Origin: Methanocella conradii HZ254
GTDB lineage: Archaea > Halobacteriota > Methanocellia > Methanocellales > Methanocellaceae
Direction: 5' to 3'
DNA length: 64,000 nt
Assembly: GCF_000251105.1 (NCBI RefSeq)
Contig: NC_017034.1
Span: forward strand, 620,001 to 684,000
Positions 1 through 8,220 of this stretch are shown in pieces. Every line of letters starts with the position of its first letter. The first letter of the stretch is position 1. A program made the translations under genes and the position numbers. The notes under the pieces are model-generated. The model saw only the letters and a list, made by a program, of their open reading frames with translations, was not told the origin of the DNA and did no database searches.

Positions 1-321
1 TGATTCCTTATAGGCAGGATTCTCCAACAAGGCCTAGCACCGCTTTCTCGACCCGCGAATAAACTCGAACACCACTGTTTTAAAATCCTCCTCCCGGAAC
101 TGGGGCTTCTTCCCTACTCCCCATACAAAGCGGTCAACCCCCGCTGCTTATAGCCATTACGATGCAACCTACGACCGTCACTCCTCTCATAAGCAGCCCA
201 TCCGGCTTGAGCCCCCCTCCGCCTCCACCTACATGATAGAATTGTAGACCCAGGCAAAAACATTCTTAATGCCGTCATCATCCTGCCCAAAATACTTAAT
301 GAACAAAAGCAGGATATCCAT
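1..321 (-). pseudogene. IS256/mutator-family transposase, decayed N-terminal fragment
   Basis: No intact frame exists, but the minus strand reads as the N-terminus of a mutator transposase when frames are joined. It starts at position 321 with MDILLLFIKYFGQDDDGIKN, then an in-frame stop, then VEAE, then QAGWAAYERSDGRRLHRNGY in another frame, then KKPQFREEDFKTVVFE and VYSRVEKAVLGLVGES in further frames. The blocks YERS-GRR-HRNGY and YSRVEKA are characteristic of IS256-type transposases. At least three frameshifts and two stops mark it as dead. It runs off the left window edge, so the catalytic part is not visible. Confidence 0.7.
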
Positions 322-618
322 TAACTATGTATTCATATCTTTGCCAACCCCTAATACAATATATGAATACATGGCAATAATATAATTAGAGCAAATAATT
401 AACACTACCTTAATAGCATCTTACGGTAGAAAAATTCCGACATGCAGCCTGCATGGAAAACAAGTAAAAATAAAAAGGCATTCAAGCGCTCCGAAACAAT
501 TTTACAACACCCTAATTATTAGTATAAACGATATCTACATTAAGTATTCCATATTTGCCGTTGAAGGCAACTTTAAAAATGTATTAAAAAAAGAAAAAGG
601 AAGGGAATAGCTCCCTGT
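322..618. other. AT-rich intergenic stretch with a hairpin
   Basis: No coding region is seen. A perfect 12-bp inverted repeat, ATGTATTCATAT at 327-338 and ATATGAATACAT at 361-372, lies just upstream of the dead mutator transposase and could be part of its terminal sequence or a terminator. The rest is AT-rich DNA downstream of the large protease gene. Confidence 0.4.
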
Positions 619-3600
619 TTAGATAACGTTCACGTTCACACTATAGATTTCGCCGAACCATTGGTGGCCTTCCCATACCATCTGGTAGGCGGGGTGATAA
701 GTGCCCGCTGCGGGCGCTGTTACATTGAAATTCCATGTGTATGTCTCGCCTGGACGCACTATTCTATCAGGTGAAATAGCGATTCTGATTGGAGCGAACT
801 TTGATGCATCGCCGCTGCCGTCGCCAACGGCGCCCAGTCTGAACTGAGTGGACTCAGACCATGGAACGTTACCCGTATTTTTCATCGTGATAGAAGCGGT
901 AGCTTGCTGACCTTCAACCATCGAGTCCGGTATGTCAATAGATATTACCTGGGCATTAGCAAGCACAGGTACTGTTATAGTCTTCGTAGCTATTCCACCG
1001 AACCACTGCTTCCCTTCCCATACCATCTGATATTGTGGTTTATATGTGCCTGGTGTGGAAGGGGCTGTCATTGTGAAGTTAAAGGTATATGTTTGGCCAG
1101 GCTGTATCGTCGTACCTGGGGGTAGCGAAAACCTGATAGGGCCAAACTTGCTCGCATCCCCACTGCCGTCGCCCACAGCACCCAAACGGATCCGGCTATC
1201 CTCGGACCACGGGTAATTACCCGTGTTCTTCATCGTGACCGAAGCAATGTACGACTGACCAGACTCAAGGCTATCAGGCAAGTTATAGGATATAAACATG
1301 GAGTCAGGCGTGGGTTGAATCACGTTTATGCTCTTTGTTAATGTGTCGCCATACCATGCATGGTGTTCCCATACCATCTGGTAGGCGGGGTTATACGTGC
1401 CAGCGGTATTGGGTGCGGTCATTGTGAAGTTAAAGGTATATGTTTGGCCAGGCTGTATCGTCGTACCTGGGGGTAGCGAAAACCTGATAGGGCCAAACTT
1501 GCTCGCATCCCCACTGCCGTCGCCCACACCACCAAGATTCATATCATTATAAGTCCATGGCATATTACCAGTATTTTTCACAGTCACAAAGACAGGATAT
1601 TGTTGGCCAGTGTACATGTTAACTGGGATATTACTATTAACCATAGCGGCATTAGGCCACATCGATACGACTGTATTATTGGCTACTTCACCGAACCATT
1701 GGTGGCCTTCCCATACCATCTGGTAGGCGGGGGGATAAGTGCCCGCCGCGGGCGCTGTTACATTGAAATTCCATGTGTATGTCTCGCCTGGACGCCCTAT
1801 TCTATCAGGTGAAATAGCGATTCTGATTGGAGCGGACTTTGATGCATCGCCGCTGCCGTCGCCAACGGCGCCCAGTCTGAACTGAGTGGACTCAGACCAT
1901 GGAACGTTACCCGTATTTTTCATCGTGATAGAAGCGGTAGCTTGCTGACCTGATATGATCGGCGCTGGTATAGAAGCTGAAACAAGCTGCGCATCCGGAA
2001 CATAAATCACGTTTATGCTCTTTGTTAATGTGTCGCCATACCATGCATGGTATTCCCATACCATCTGATAAGTCGGGTGATACGTACCAGCCGTACTAGG
2101 GGCGGTCATTGTGAAGTTAAACGTATATGACTGGTCAGGCTGTATCGTCGTACCTGAAGGCAGCGAAAACCTGGTAGAGCCAAACTTACTTGCATCTCCA
2201 CTACCATCCCCCACACCACCCAGATTCATACTACCATAAGTCCATGGCATATTACCAGTATTTTTCACGGTCACCGAGACATTATAGGATTTCGTTGCTA
2301 ACATTGTATCAGGGATCGTGTTACTTACTACAATAGCTCCCGGCCACATTGATGTGACAGTTTTGTTAGTCATTTCGCCAAACCATTGGTGGCCTTCCCA
2401 TACAAGCTGGTACTTCGGTTTATAAGTGCCAGCGGCAGGCGCAGTTACATTGAAATTCCAGGTGTAATTCTGGCCAGGCAATACGTTAGCACTGGGCGAC
2501 ATGGCAATCCTGATGGGAGAGAACTTCGCCGCGTCACTGCTACCGTCTCCTACGGCTCCGAGATAAACCCCATTGTTCGAAGACCAAGGCATATTGCCAG
2601 TGTTTTTCATGGTTATAGATACAGGGTAACTATAACCTGCGATCATCGTGTCATTCATATTCGAAGCTATAACCGTGGAATTTGGCGAATATATGACGTT
2701 TATCGTGTTATTGACCATCGGTCCGAACCACTGGTAATTTTCCCATACCATCTGGTACTGCGGCTTGTATATACCTGGAGTGGAAGGAGCAGTCATCGTG
2801 AAATTCCACGTGTAGAACTGGTTAGGCTGTACGACGGCATATGGCACCAGGTCGAACCTGGCGCTGCCGAACTTTGCGGCGTCACCGCTACCGTCGCCCA
2901 CTCCGCCCAACCTTATGCCGTTTGCATACGTCCAGGGTATGTTGCCAGTATTCTTCATTGTTATGGATACATTGTAGGATTTTCCGGCTTCCATCGTAGA
3001 CGGTATGGTGTTGGTTTGGACATAAGAGCTTGGGGCCGCTACTAATACTGCAGCCTTCCAGGCATCGGCGCGCCCGTAGCCATAGATATTATCATATCCA
3101 GACGTTCCTAGGTCGACGGCACTATTATAGATTAAATTTTTAATTTCTGTATTGCTCTTCGTCGGGTAAAGGCTCCAGAGCTGAGCTGCAATTGCAGCCA
3201 CATGCGGAGCGGCGGCGCTCGTGCCATAGAATGGATTTGAGAATCCGCCAGATCCCGTCACGCTCACTCCATCGATACCACAAATATCAGGTTTTTGTCT
3301 TTGTTGGCTGGGGTAAGTTATTGTAACCGGGCCCTGGCTTGAGAAGGACTCAATACTATTAGGATTGGATGCTGGGATTGCGCCTACTGATATGACGCCA
3401 GGGACGGCGGCATGCCCGAATATTGAGTCAGCAGTATTCGTATTATAAGATTCAACATAGTTCCTACCTATGAAGGTGTATACTTCCAGCATTTTAGTCT
3501 GTGCTGCCCCATAATTATTTTCAATGTCGAGCTCAAGCCTCGCATTATAATCAAGAGTATTAGTCCATGTAATGTATTCTATAGGGTTTTGGGTGCCGCT

Positions 3601-4872
3601 TTGTACATTAATACTATAAGCTATAGGATATCCATGGTATACGCCACCAGTGTAATCATATAATAATAGGTCGTAATCGTTGCTTGATGCGCCCCAAGGG
3701 TCATTCCACTCGAGGAATACTTCTATTGTCCCGCCTTTAGGGACATCGTAATACATGTATTTATTTGTTGTTGATGTTCCGTGGCTAAAGTCATTAAAAT
3801 TATAGCCATCATTATAGTACATGCCTTGGTAATGCCCCTGAGCATAATTACCGGCCGATTTCACATATATTATATGATTGTTGTTGACTATATTGTTTAT
3901 ATAAGTTGCAATAGTTCCGTCCTGGAAGTAAGGCTCACCTAACCATGCGATGTCATCACATATTATAGTACATCCATTATTGACAAGCTCATCGACCGCG
4001 TTATTAAATGCAACCGTGTTACTACCATAATCATGAAAATATAACTCTGCATCAGGTGCCATATCATGAACTATCTCAAGCATAGCCGTGCCCTCATCGC
4101 CACCTATAGTATTGCTCAGGATATGAAGATTGGAAGGCAAATCGCCTGTGGCTACAGCATTAGCATAATGATCAACTCCATCAGAGATAATGCCAACTTT
4201 GACCCCTTTACCTGTTGCATTTAGCTTAGATCGCAAATCTGATGAATGTAATATAGAATCACCTTGTGTGGTCACTGATCCAGAATTTACTATGGGAGGC
4301 ATAACTGTTTGAATGCTGCGTACCCCATCCAGCGACGCTAAAGTCTCAAGTTTTTTGACCTCTACCCATGCTACGGCTATATGATTCGTCTCATCCCTAT
4401 CGGTGACGTTCCACGCATATGCATCTACTATACTAGTATTGAATGATGGATTAAGATAGACATATACATATACAAGATCGTTTGATAAAGTATCATTACT
4501 TGATTGAATAGTAGCTCCGGGCACGACCGAAAGCTGGTTTAATCGCATCATGTTAGCACGAATATCCTCGCGGCTCTGGCCTGGAGGGATAAAGTCACTA
4601 TTGATAAGCTCTAAGAGATCCGTGCTAAGTTTCTTTTGGCCTGGCGTCAAGCTGAATTTATCAAACTCCCCCTTGGCGAGGGCTTGAGGCTCATATAAAA
4701 CATTTGATATGGTCTCGTTTAGCTTTCCTGCATTACTGGTGCTTGAGACATTTGTATAAGCTTGATTTGAAAAATTCGAGCTCCCCTGCGCAATATATAT
4801 TGTAGACATTATAATAGAAATACTTAAAATGGTTATTAACATCATCCTTAAGTATTCTTTACTTAAATTCAT
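619..4872 (-). CDS. secreted S8/S53-like serine peptidase with seven C-terminal Ig-like repeats
   Basis: This 1417-residue exported protein has an N-terminal hydrophobic signal or anchor (about residues 10-28). The subtilase-type domain spans roughly residues 210-600: Asp231 lies in GIISDGVD, Asn342 in SAGN, and Ser552 in FYGTSAAAPH. Where subtilisins have the GHGT histidine, this protein has GGDEGTAM, placing Glu260 there, as in the sedolisin (S53)-like branch. From about residue 613 to the end there are seven repeats of about 115 residues with the pattern MKNTGNxPW, GxVGDGSGDAxKF and YQMVWExHQWFG. These tryptophan-rich Ig-like modules resemble FW/NBR1-like domains and probably bind surface partners or act as spacers. 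The same module occurs in the protein at 28329. Likely a cell-surface or secreted protease, with strong gene-level support; the substrate is unknown. Confidence 0.88.
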   Translation of the reverse strand: MNLSKEYLRMMLITILSISIIMSTIYIAQGSSNFSNQAYTNVSSTSNAGKLNETISNVLYEPQALAKGEFDKFSLTPGQKKLSTDLLELINSDFIPPGQSREDIRANMMRLNQLSVVPGATIQSSNDTLSNDLVYVYVYLNPSFNTSIVDAYAWNVTDRDETNHIAVAWVEVKKLETLASLDGVRSIQTVMPPIVNSGSVTTQGDSILHSSDLRSKLNATGKGVKVGIISDGVDHYANAVATGDLPSNLHILSNTIGGDEGTAMLEIVHDMAPDAELYFHDYGSNTVAFNNAVDELVNNGCTIICDDIAWLGEPYFQDGTIATYINNIVNNNHIIYVKSAGNYAQGHYQGMYYNDGYNFNDFSHGTSTTNKYMYYDVPKGGTIEVFLEWNDPWGASSNDYDLLLYDYTGGVYHGYPIAYSINVQSGTQNPIEYITWTNTLDYNARLELDIENNYGAAQTKMLEVYTFIGRNYVESYNTNTADSIFGHAAVPGVISVGAIPASNPNSIESFSSQGPVTITYPSQQRQKPDICGIDGVSVTGSGGFSNPFYGTSAAAPHVAAIAAQLWSLYPTKSNTEIKNLIYNSAVDLGTSGYDNIYGYGRADAWKAAVLVAAPSSYVQTNTIPSTMEAGKSYNVSITMKNTGNIPWTYANGIRLGGVGDGSGDAAKFGSARFDLVPYAVVQPNQFYTWNFTMTAPSTPGIYKPQYQMVWENYQWFGPMVNNTINVIYSPNSTVIASNMNDTMIAGYSYPVSITMKNTGNMPWSSNNGVYLGAVGDGSSDAAKFSPIRIAMSPSANVLPGQNYTWNFNVTAPAAGTYKPKYQLVWEGHQWFGEMTNKTVTSMWPGAIVVSNTIPDTMLATKSYNVSVTVKNTGNMPWTYGSMNLGGVGDGSGDASKFGSTRFSLPSGTTIQPDQSYTFNFTMTAPSTAGTYHPTYQMVWEYHAWYGDTLTKSINVIYVPDAQLVSASIPAPIISGQQATASITMKNTGNVPWSESTQFRLGAVGDGSGDASKSAPIRIAISPDRIGRPGETYTWNFNVTAPAAGTYPPAYQMVWEGHQWFGEVANNTVVSMWPNAAMVNSNIPVNMYTGQQYPVFVTVKNTGNMPWTYNDMNLGGVGDGSGDASKFGPIRFSLPPGTTIQPGQTYTFNFTMTAPNTAGTYNPAYQMVWEHHAWYGDTLTKSINVIQPTPDSMFISYNLPDSLESGQSYIASVTMKNTGNYPWSEDSRIRLGAVGDGSGDASKFGPIRFSLPPGTTIQPGQTYTFNFTMTAPSTPGTYKPQYQMVWEGKQWFGGIATKTITVPVLANAQVISIDIPDSMVEGQQATASITMKNTGNVPWSESTQFRLGAVGDGSGDASKFAPIRIAISPDRIVRPGETYTWNFNVTAPAAGTYHPAYQMVWEGHQWFGEIYSVNVNVI
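650..3035 (-). repeat. seven tandem Ig-like coding repeats with near-identical DNA blocks
   Basis: The seven protein repeats are also similar as DNA. The block around 1060-1170 is almost identical to the block around 1420-1530, and 655-930 is almost identical to 1690-1965. Such identity inside one gene suggests recent duplication or gene conversion between units rather than old divergence. Confidence 0.8.
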
Positions 4873-5141
4873 ACCTAATATTCCCCACTTAATTATTTAT
4901 TTGATTACCATTTTTATATTGAGTAAATCATCTTCACACCTCGTTTTTCTTTTTTGTCTGCGTTATTTTACTCCCTTCCTCACTGTTAATTCGATCAGAT
5001 GATCGAATTAGCTAGTTTCATAAAAATATTTAAAAATTTTTTATTAAATCAACAATTATATCATATTTTGTGATACCCCATAATTGTAAAACTTATTATT
5101 ATCATACAAGTATTTAATTATTATCTTTAATGCTTATGTTT
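4873..5141. promoter_or_regulatory. upstream region of the S8 protease with a 24-bp palindrome
   Basis: No gene is seen. On the minus strand an A/T-rich TATA-like stretch (CAATATAAAAATGG) lies about 35-45 bases upstream of the protease ATG. Further upstream, 4987-5010 is a perfect palindrome (TAATTCGATCA, two-base centre, TGATCGAATTA), which could be an operator or a terminator hairpin. The remaining DNA is A/T-rich up to the IS5-family element. Confidence 0.4.
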
Positions 5142-6388
5142 GAGGGTTTTGAAATATCTATGTATTAGCTGTGTTTTAAATTTATATTAGTATGCTTATG
5201 TTTGTATAGTAAGTGTTATATACTTTGAAGCCAGACTACTGGCATGTCTTATTTGTATAATCAGGGCTTCAAGCAGTATTATGACGAGTTTCTTAGGCAG
5301 GATGACAGGCTTGATCTTGTGAAGCAGGTTATTGATTGGGAGGCTTTCCGGCCTATCATTGCCCGTGTTTTTGATGATGGGCCTGGCAAGGCGGGGAGGC
5401 CTCATAATGACGAGGTGGTCATGTTCAGGTGTCTCGTATTGCAGGCCTGGTATGGGTTGAGCGATCCTGGATTAGAGCAGCAGTTGAAGACGAACATTTG
5501 TTTCATGAATTTCGTGGGCTTCGACGCCCATATTCCGGATTACAGTACGGTGTGGAGGTTTCGGGAACGATTGGCACGGACAGGGTTGTTTGCTGATTTG
5601 TGGACGGAATTGCAGAGGCAGCTTAAAACTAGGGGCCTCGTGGTCCGGGAGGGAGTGATCCAGGATGCCACGTTCATCGAGAGCGACACGGGGCGGAAGA
5701 GGATGAGCGAGGAGAAGAAGAAAAAAGAGAACCAGGAACCTATAATTTACACTGAGAAGCAGCTCAGCCACATGGACGATCATGGCACTTTCACGGTGAA
5801 GAACGGCCGGGTGTTTCACGGGGACAGGCTGCACGTGCTCGTGGACTCCAAGTCGCAGCTCATCGTCGAGTTCGAGACGAGCGCTGCCAGCCTGCACGAC
5901 TCACGGGTCTCGCTGGTTAGAGAGGGCGACATGTACGTGTTCAGGGATAAAGGCTACGCCGGGTGTCATGATTTGCCCGTGGGTGCGGTTGATTACACCT
6001 TGCATAAGATGGCGAGGAACAAGCCGCTCAACGAATACCAGGCCGCGGAGAACCGGCTCATCAGCGGGATCCGGGCACTGGTGGAAAGACCGTTCTCAGT
6101 GATAAAAAGAGACTTTCATAATGGTAGGACGAGGCGGAAACGCTCACACCGGGTACACGCCGAGAACTTTTTCAGGTGCCTGGATTACAACCTGTACCAA
6201 CTTGTCACCGTAAAAAAGAAAAAAACATGGGTAGCGCAAGCTATCTAAAAAAGCGGGAAAAAGGACGAAGAATAGATATGATCAAGCATAAAAACAAGAC
6301 AAAAACCCCCATATCCACCAGAAATACATCCAAAAACACATCACCAAAGACCGATTGCACAGAAAACACTTAAATAATCAAAGTCCTC
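5142..6388 (+). mobile_element. IS5-family insertion sequence, copy 1
   Basis: The ends are defined by comparison with the inverted copy at 30765-32010: identity begins at GAGGGTTTTGA and stops at AATCAAAGTCCTC. The two ends form an imperfect terminal inverted repeat (GAGGGTTTTGA versus GAGGACTTTGA). The flanks are GTTT on the left and AACA on the right, so no target duplication is visible for this copy. Confidence 0.85.
5244..6248 (+). CDS. IS5-family transposase (copy 1)
   Basis: This 334-residue DDE transposase has an N-terminal DUF772-type region (LRQDDRLDLVKQVIDWEAFR; MFRCLVLQAWYGLSDPGLE; FVGFDAHIPDYSTVWRFRER) that is diagnostic of IS5-type enzymes. A catalytic core follows with QDATFIESD, VLVDSKSQLI and a C-terminal ALVERPFSVIKR block. 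It differs from the copy at 30919 at only a few residues (for example DAHIP versus DARIP, KRDFH versus KRVFH) and at its extreme C-terminus, where the run KKKKTWVAQAI replaces KKKKHG through a small indel. The frame is intact, so it may be active. Confidence 0.93.
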   Translation: MSYLYNQGFKQYYDEFLRQDDRLDLVKQVIDWEAFRPIIARVFDDGPGKAGRPHNDEVVMFRCLVLQAWYGLSDPGLEQQLKTNICFMNFVGFDAHIPDYSTVWRFRERLARTGLFADLWTELQRQLKTRGLVVREGVIQDATFIESDTGRKRMSEEKKKKENQEPIIYTEKQLSHMDDHGTFTVKNGRVFHGDRLHVLVDSKSQLIVEFETSAASLHDSRVSLVREGDMYVFRDKGYAGCHDLPVGAVDYTLHKMARNKPLNEYQAAENRLISGIRALVERPFSVIKRDFHNGRTRRKRSHRVHAENFFRCLDYNLYQLVTVKKKKTWVAQAI

Positions 6389-6631
6389 AACATTTTATTT
6401 ATTTTCAGTGAACTTTTAATAGTGCCATTATATTGCTATAATTAACTTTTTTCTATATATAGACATATCATAATTGATAATTTAGAAATGGCGGGTATAC
6501 ATGCTAGGTATGCATCGATCAAGTCATAGACCTGGTTTAGCCTTTCGGGCACTGGAGGGGTATATAGCATGTGTCTTACCTTTACGTTACGTGTGTTTAC
6601 ATTCATGGACCATTTTTTAAAGTTCTTTTCC

Positions 6632-7693
6632 TGCTTTGTTGAATAAATGGTGGTTTTTAATTGGTTGGTGTGCTTGCGAGGGTATTTGGTTTATGGGTTT
6701 TTTGTTGTTTTTATGCGTAAAAAACGTGGGGGGCGGTGGGGTAAGAAGTACGAGGATAAGCGGGATTGGAAGGAGTATAACGAGGAACTGGTAAGGCGGG
6801 GCGAATTGTACTTGAGCCTTGATTTCTTGGAGCGGTGGGGCGAGGAAGTAAGGAAGATGAACGAGGGGAAGCGGGGTCGGCCCTTTCGTTTCCCGGAGGC
6901 GTTCGTAGAATGGATGGCCCTGTTGCACGTGTGGTTTTTCATGCCCTTCAGGCAGATGGAAGGGTTTCTCAGGGCTTTGTCACAGCACGCCCCCTTGGAG
7001 CCGGCTGATTACACGACCCTTTTTAAGAGGATAAAGGGTTTGAAACTGGATCTTTCCAGCACTATCGTGGCTGGCAGTGACGTGGTCATAGCCGTGGATA
7101 GTACGGGCATTCGTGTTACCAACCGGGGGGAGTGGATGCGGGAGAAGTGGAACAACCACCGGGGGTGGATCAAGGTGCACCTCAGCGTGGACGTGGAGAG
7201 CAAACAAATCCTTGGATTGGAGATAACCAACGAGGAGGTCGGCGACGCTGACATGTTCCCCTCGCTGTTAGAGCAGAGCAAGGCCAACTCGAAGGGCGTA
7301 ATAAAAGTGTTGGCTGACGGCGCCTACGATGACAGGCATGCCTTCAACCTCTTGAAAAAAGGCGGGATAGAGTCGGGGATCAAGACGAGAAGCAACGCCA
7401 GCACGAAATCCCATGGCTCGCTTTACCGGGCCCAGTGCGTGAGGGAAAGGCAAAACCTGGGTTACAAGGAGTGGAGCAAAAAGAAGGGCTATGGAAAACG
7501 ATGGGGCGTAGAAGGCGTCATATCCGTAGTTAAGAGGATCTTCGGCGAAACCGTGAGAGCGGCCAGCATACAAGGAATGTACCGGGAGATGAGAACAAAA
7601 CTATTAGCATACAACATACTACTAAACATGATATAGGCCAAGCCCGCAAGAACACCAGGCAAAAAAGAATACCCCAATTTATTCAACAAAGCA
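6632..7693 (+). mobile_element. ISH1-like IS5-family insertion sequence with 8-bp target duplication
   Basis: The terminal inverted repeats are TGCTTTGTTGAATAAAT at the left end and its complement at the right end. The element is flanked on both sides by the direct repeat TCTTTTCC (6624-6631 and 7694-7701). An 8-bp duplication is typical of the ISH1 group of IS5. Element length is 1062 bp. The insertion split a methyltransferase gene whose frame is otherwise preserved, so it is recent. Confidence 0.92.
6713..7636 (+). CDS. IS5-family (ISH1-like) DDE transposase
   Basis: This transposase has a DUF4096/DDE_Tnp_1 layout. The first catalytic Asp is in VIAVDSTGIRV, followed by WIKVHLSVDVESKQILGLEI, the second Asp in VLADGAYDD, and a C-terminal RWGVEGVISVVKRIFGE block that carries the Glu. 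The frame is open from 6647, but that codon lies in the terminal repeat region; the ATG at 6713 (MRKKRGGRWGKKY) gives a more usual N-terminus. The gene fills the element and is intact, so the element is probably autonomous. Confidence 0.88.
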   Translation: MRKKRGGRWGKKYEDKRDWKEYNEELVRRGELYLSLDFLERWGEEVRKMNEGKRGRPFRFPEAFVEWMALLHVWFFMPFRQMEGFLRALSQHAPLEPADYTTLFKRIKGLKLDLSSTIVAGSDVVIAVDSTGIRVTNRGEWMREKWNNHRGWIKVHLSVDVESKQILGLEITNEEVGDADMFPSLLEQSKANSKGVIKVLADGAYDDRHAFNLLKKGGIESGIKTRSNASTKSHGSLYRAQCVRERQNLGYKEWSKKKGYGKRWGVEGVISVVKRIFGETVRAASIQGMYREMRTKLLAYNILLNMI

Positions 7694-8220
7694 TCTTTTC
7701 CGTAATATTAAAGATACCCCGCTCGGCTTTATTTGTTAATCCGGCGAGGAAGTTTGTTGGAAAAAGCCAGTAAGGTTCCATTATTAATAAATTACCACCT
7801 TGCTTGACGACTCGCACTAACTCATAAAGCCCTTTTTTAGGATCTCCAAAATGATGCAGGCTTCCCGAGATATACACCGAGTCAAAAGAGCCAGCCTTAA
7901 ATGGCAAATTTTCCCCATCTCCGGCCAGTAGCGTGCGGCAGCCTGGAAGCCTTTTCTTGGCCTCTAGAAGCATGCCTCTAGATATGTCGACACCCACATA
8001 TTCTACATTTTTAAAATTATCCATGATATACCTAGCGTGTATTCCTGTCCCTGTACCAACTTCCAGTAAGCGGCATTTCTTTCCGTCCAGGACTTCTAGG
8101 CCGAGCATGTCAGATATGGCTTTTATCTTTTGAAGGTGGTTCCTATTTTCCCTAGCAAATAATGCGCCCTTGTCAAACTGCACGGCATGGCTATCGTAGT
8201 ATTCTCTCTGGTTCATGGAC

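Larger units (their letters stand above)
6442..8216 (-). pseudogene. SAM-dependent methyltransferase interrupted by an ISH1-like element
   Basis: The 5' part (8216 down to 7694) encodes a class I methyltransferase with the glycine-rich SAM motif LLEVGTGTGIHARY, an acidic VGVDIS strand, and SGSLHHFGDPKKGLYELVRV. The frame is cut at ITEK by the insertion at 6632-7693. Joining the two flanks at one copy of the 8-bp target duplication restores the frame: ITEK continues as NFKKWSMNV and on to SIMICLYIEKS, stopping at 6442-6444. The gene was therefore intact until this transposition. Its position behind the GT4 gene (4 bases away) suggests it modified a glycan or glycolipid in the surface polysaccharide pathway. 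The start at 8216 is chosen because it follows the GT4 stop; an upstream ATG at 8249 would overlap that gene. Confidence 0.85.

Noticed and set aside
650..3035. Regular 345-bp periodicity as a non-coding tandem array
   Set aside because: The units are in frame and encode a clear protein domain.
2386..3045. Long open frame on the plus strand inside the protease repeats
   Set aside because: It is the shadow of the repeat coding on the minus strand; the same antisense peptides recur with each repeat and match no family.
5472..5897. 141-residue antisense frame in the IS5-family transposase (also at 31255-31680)
   Set aside because: It mirrors the real transposase in both copies and has Pro/His/Leu-rich antisense composition.
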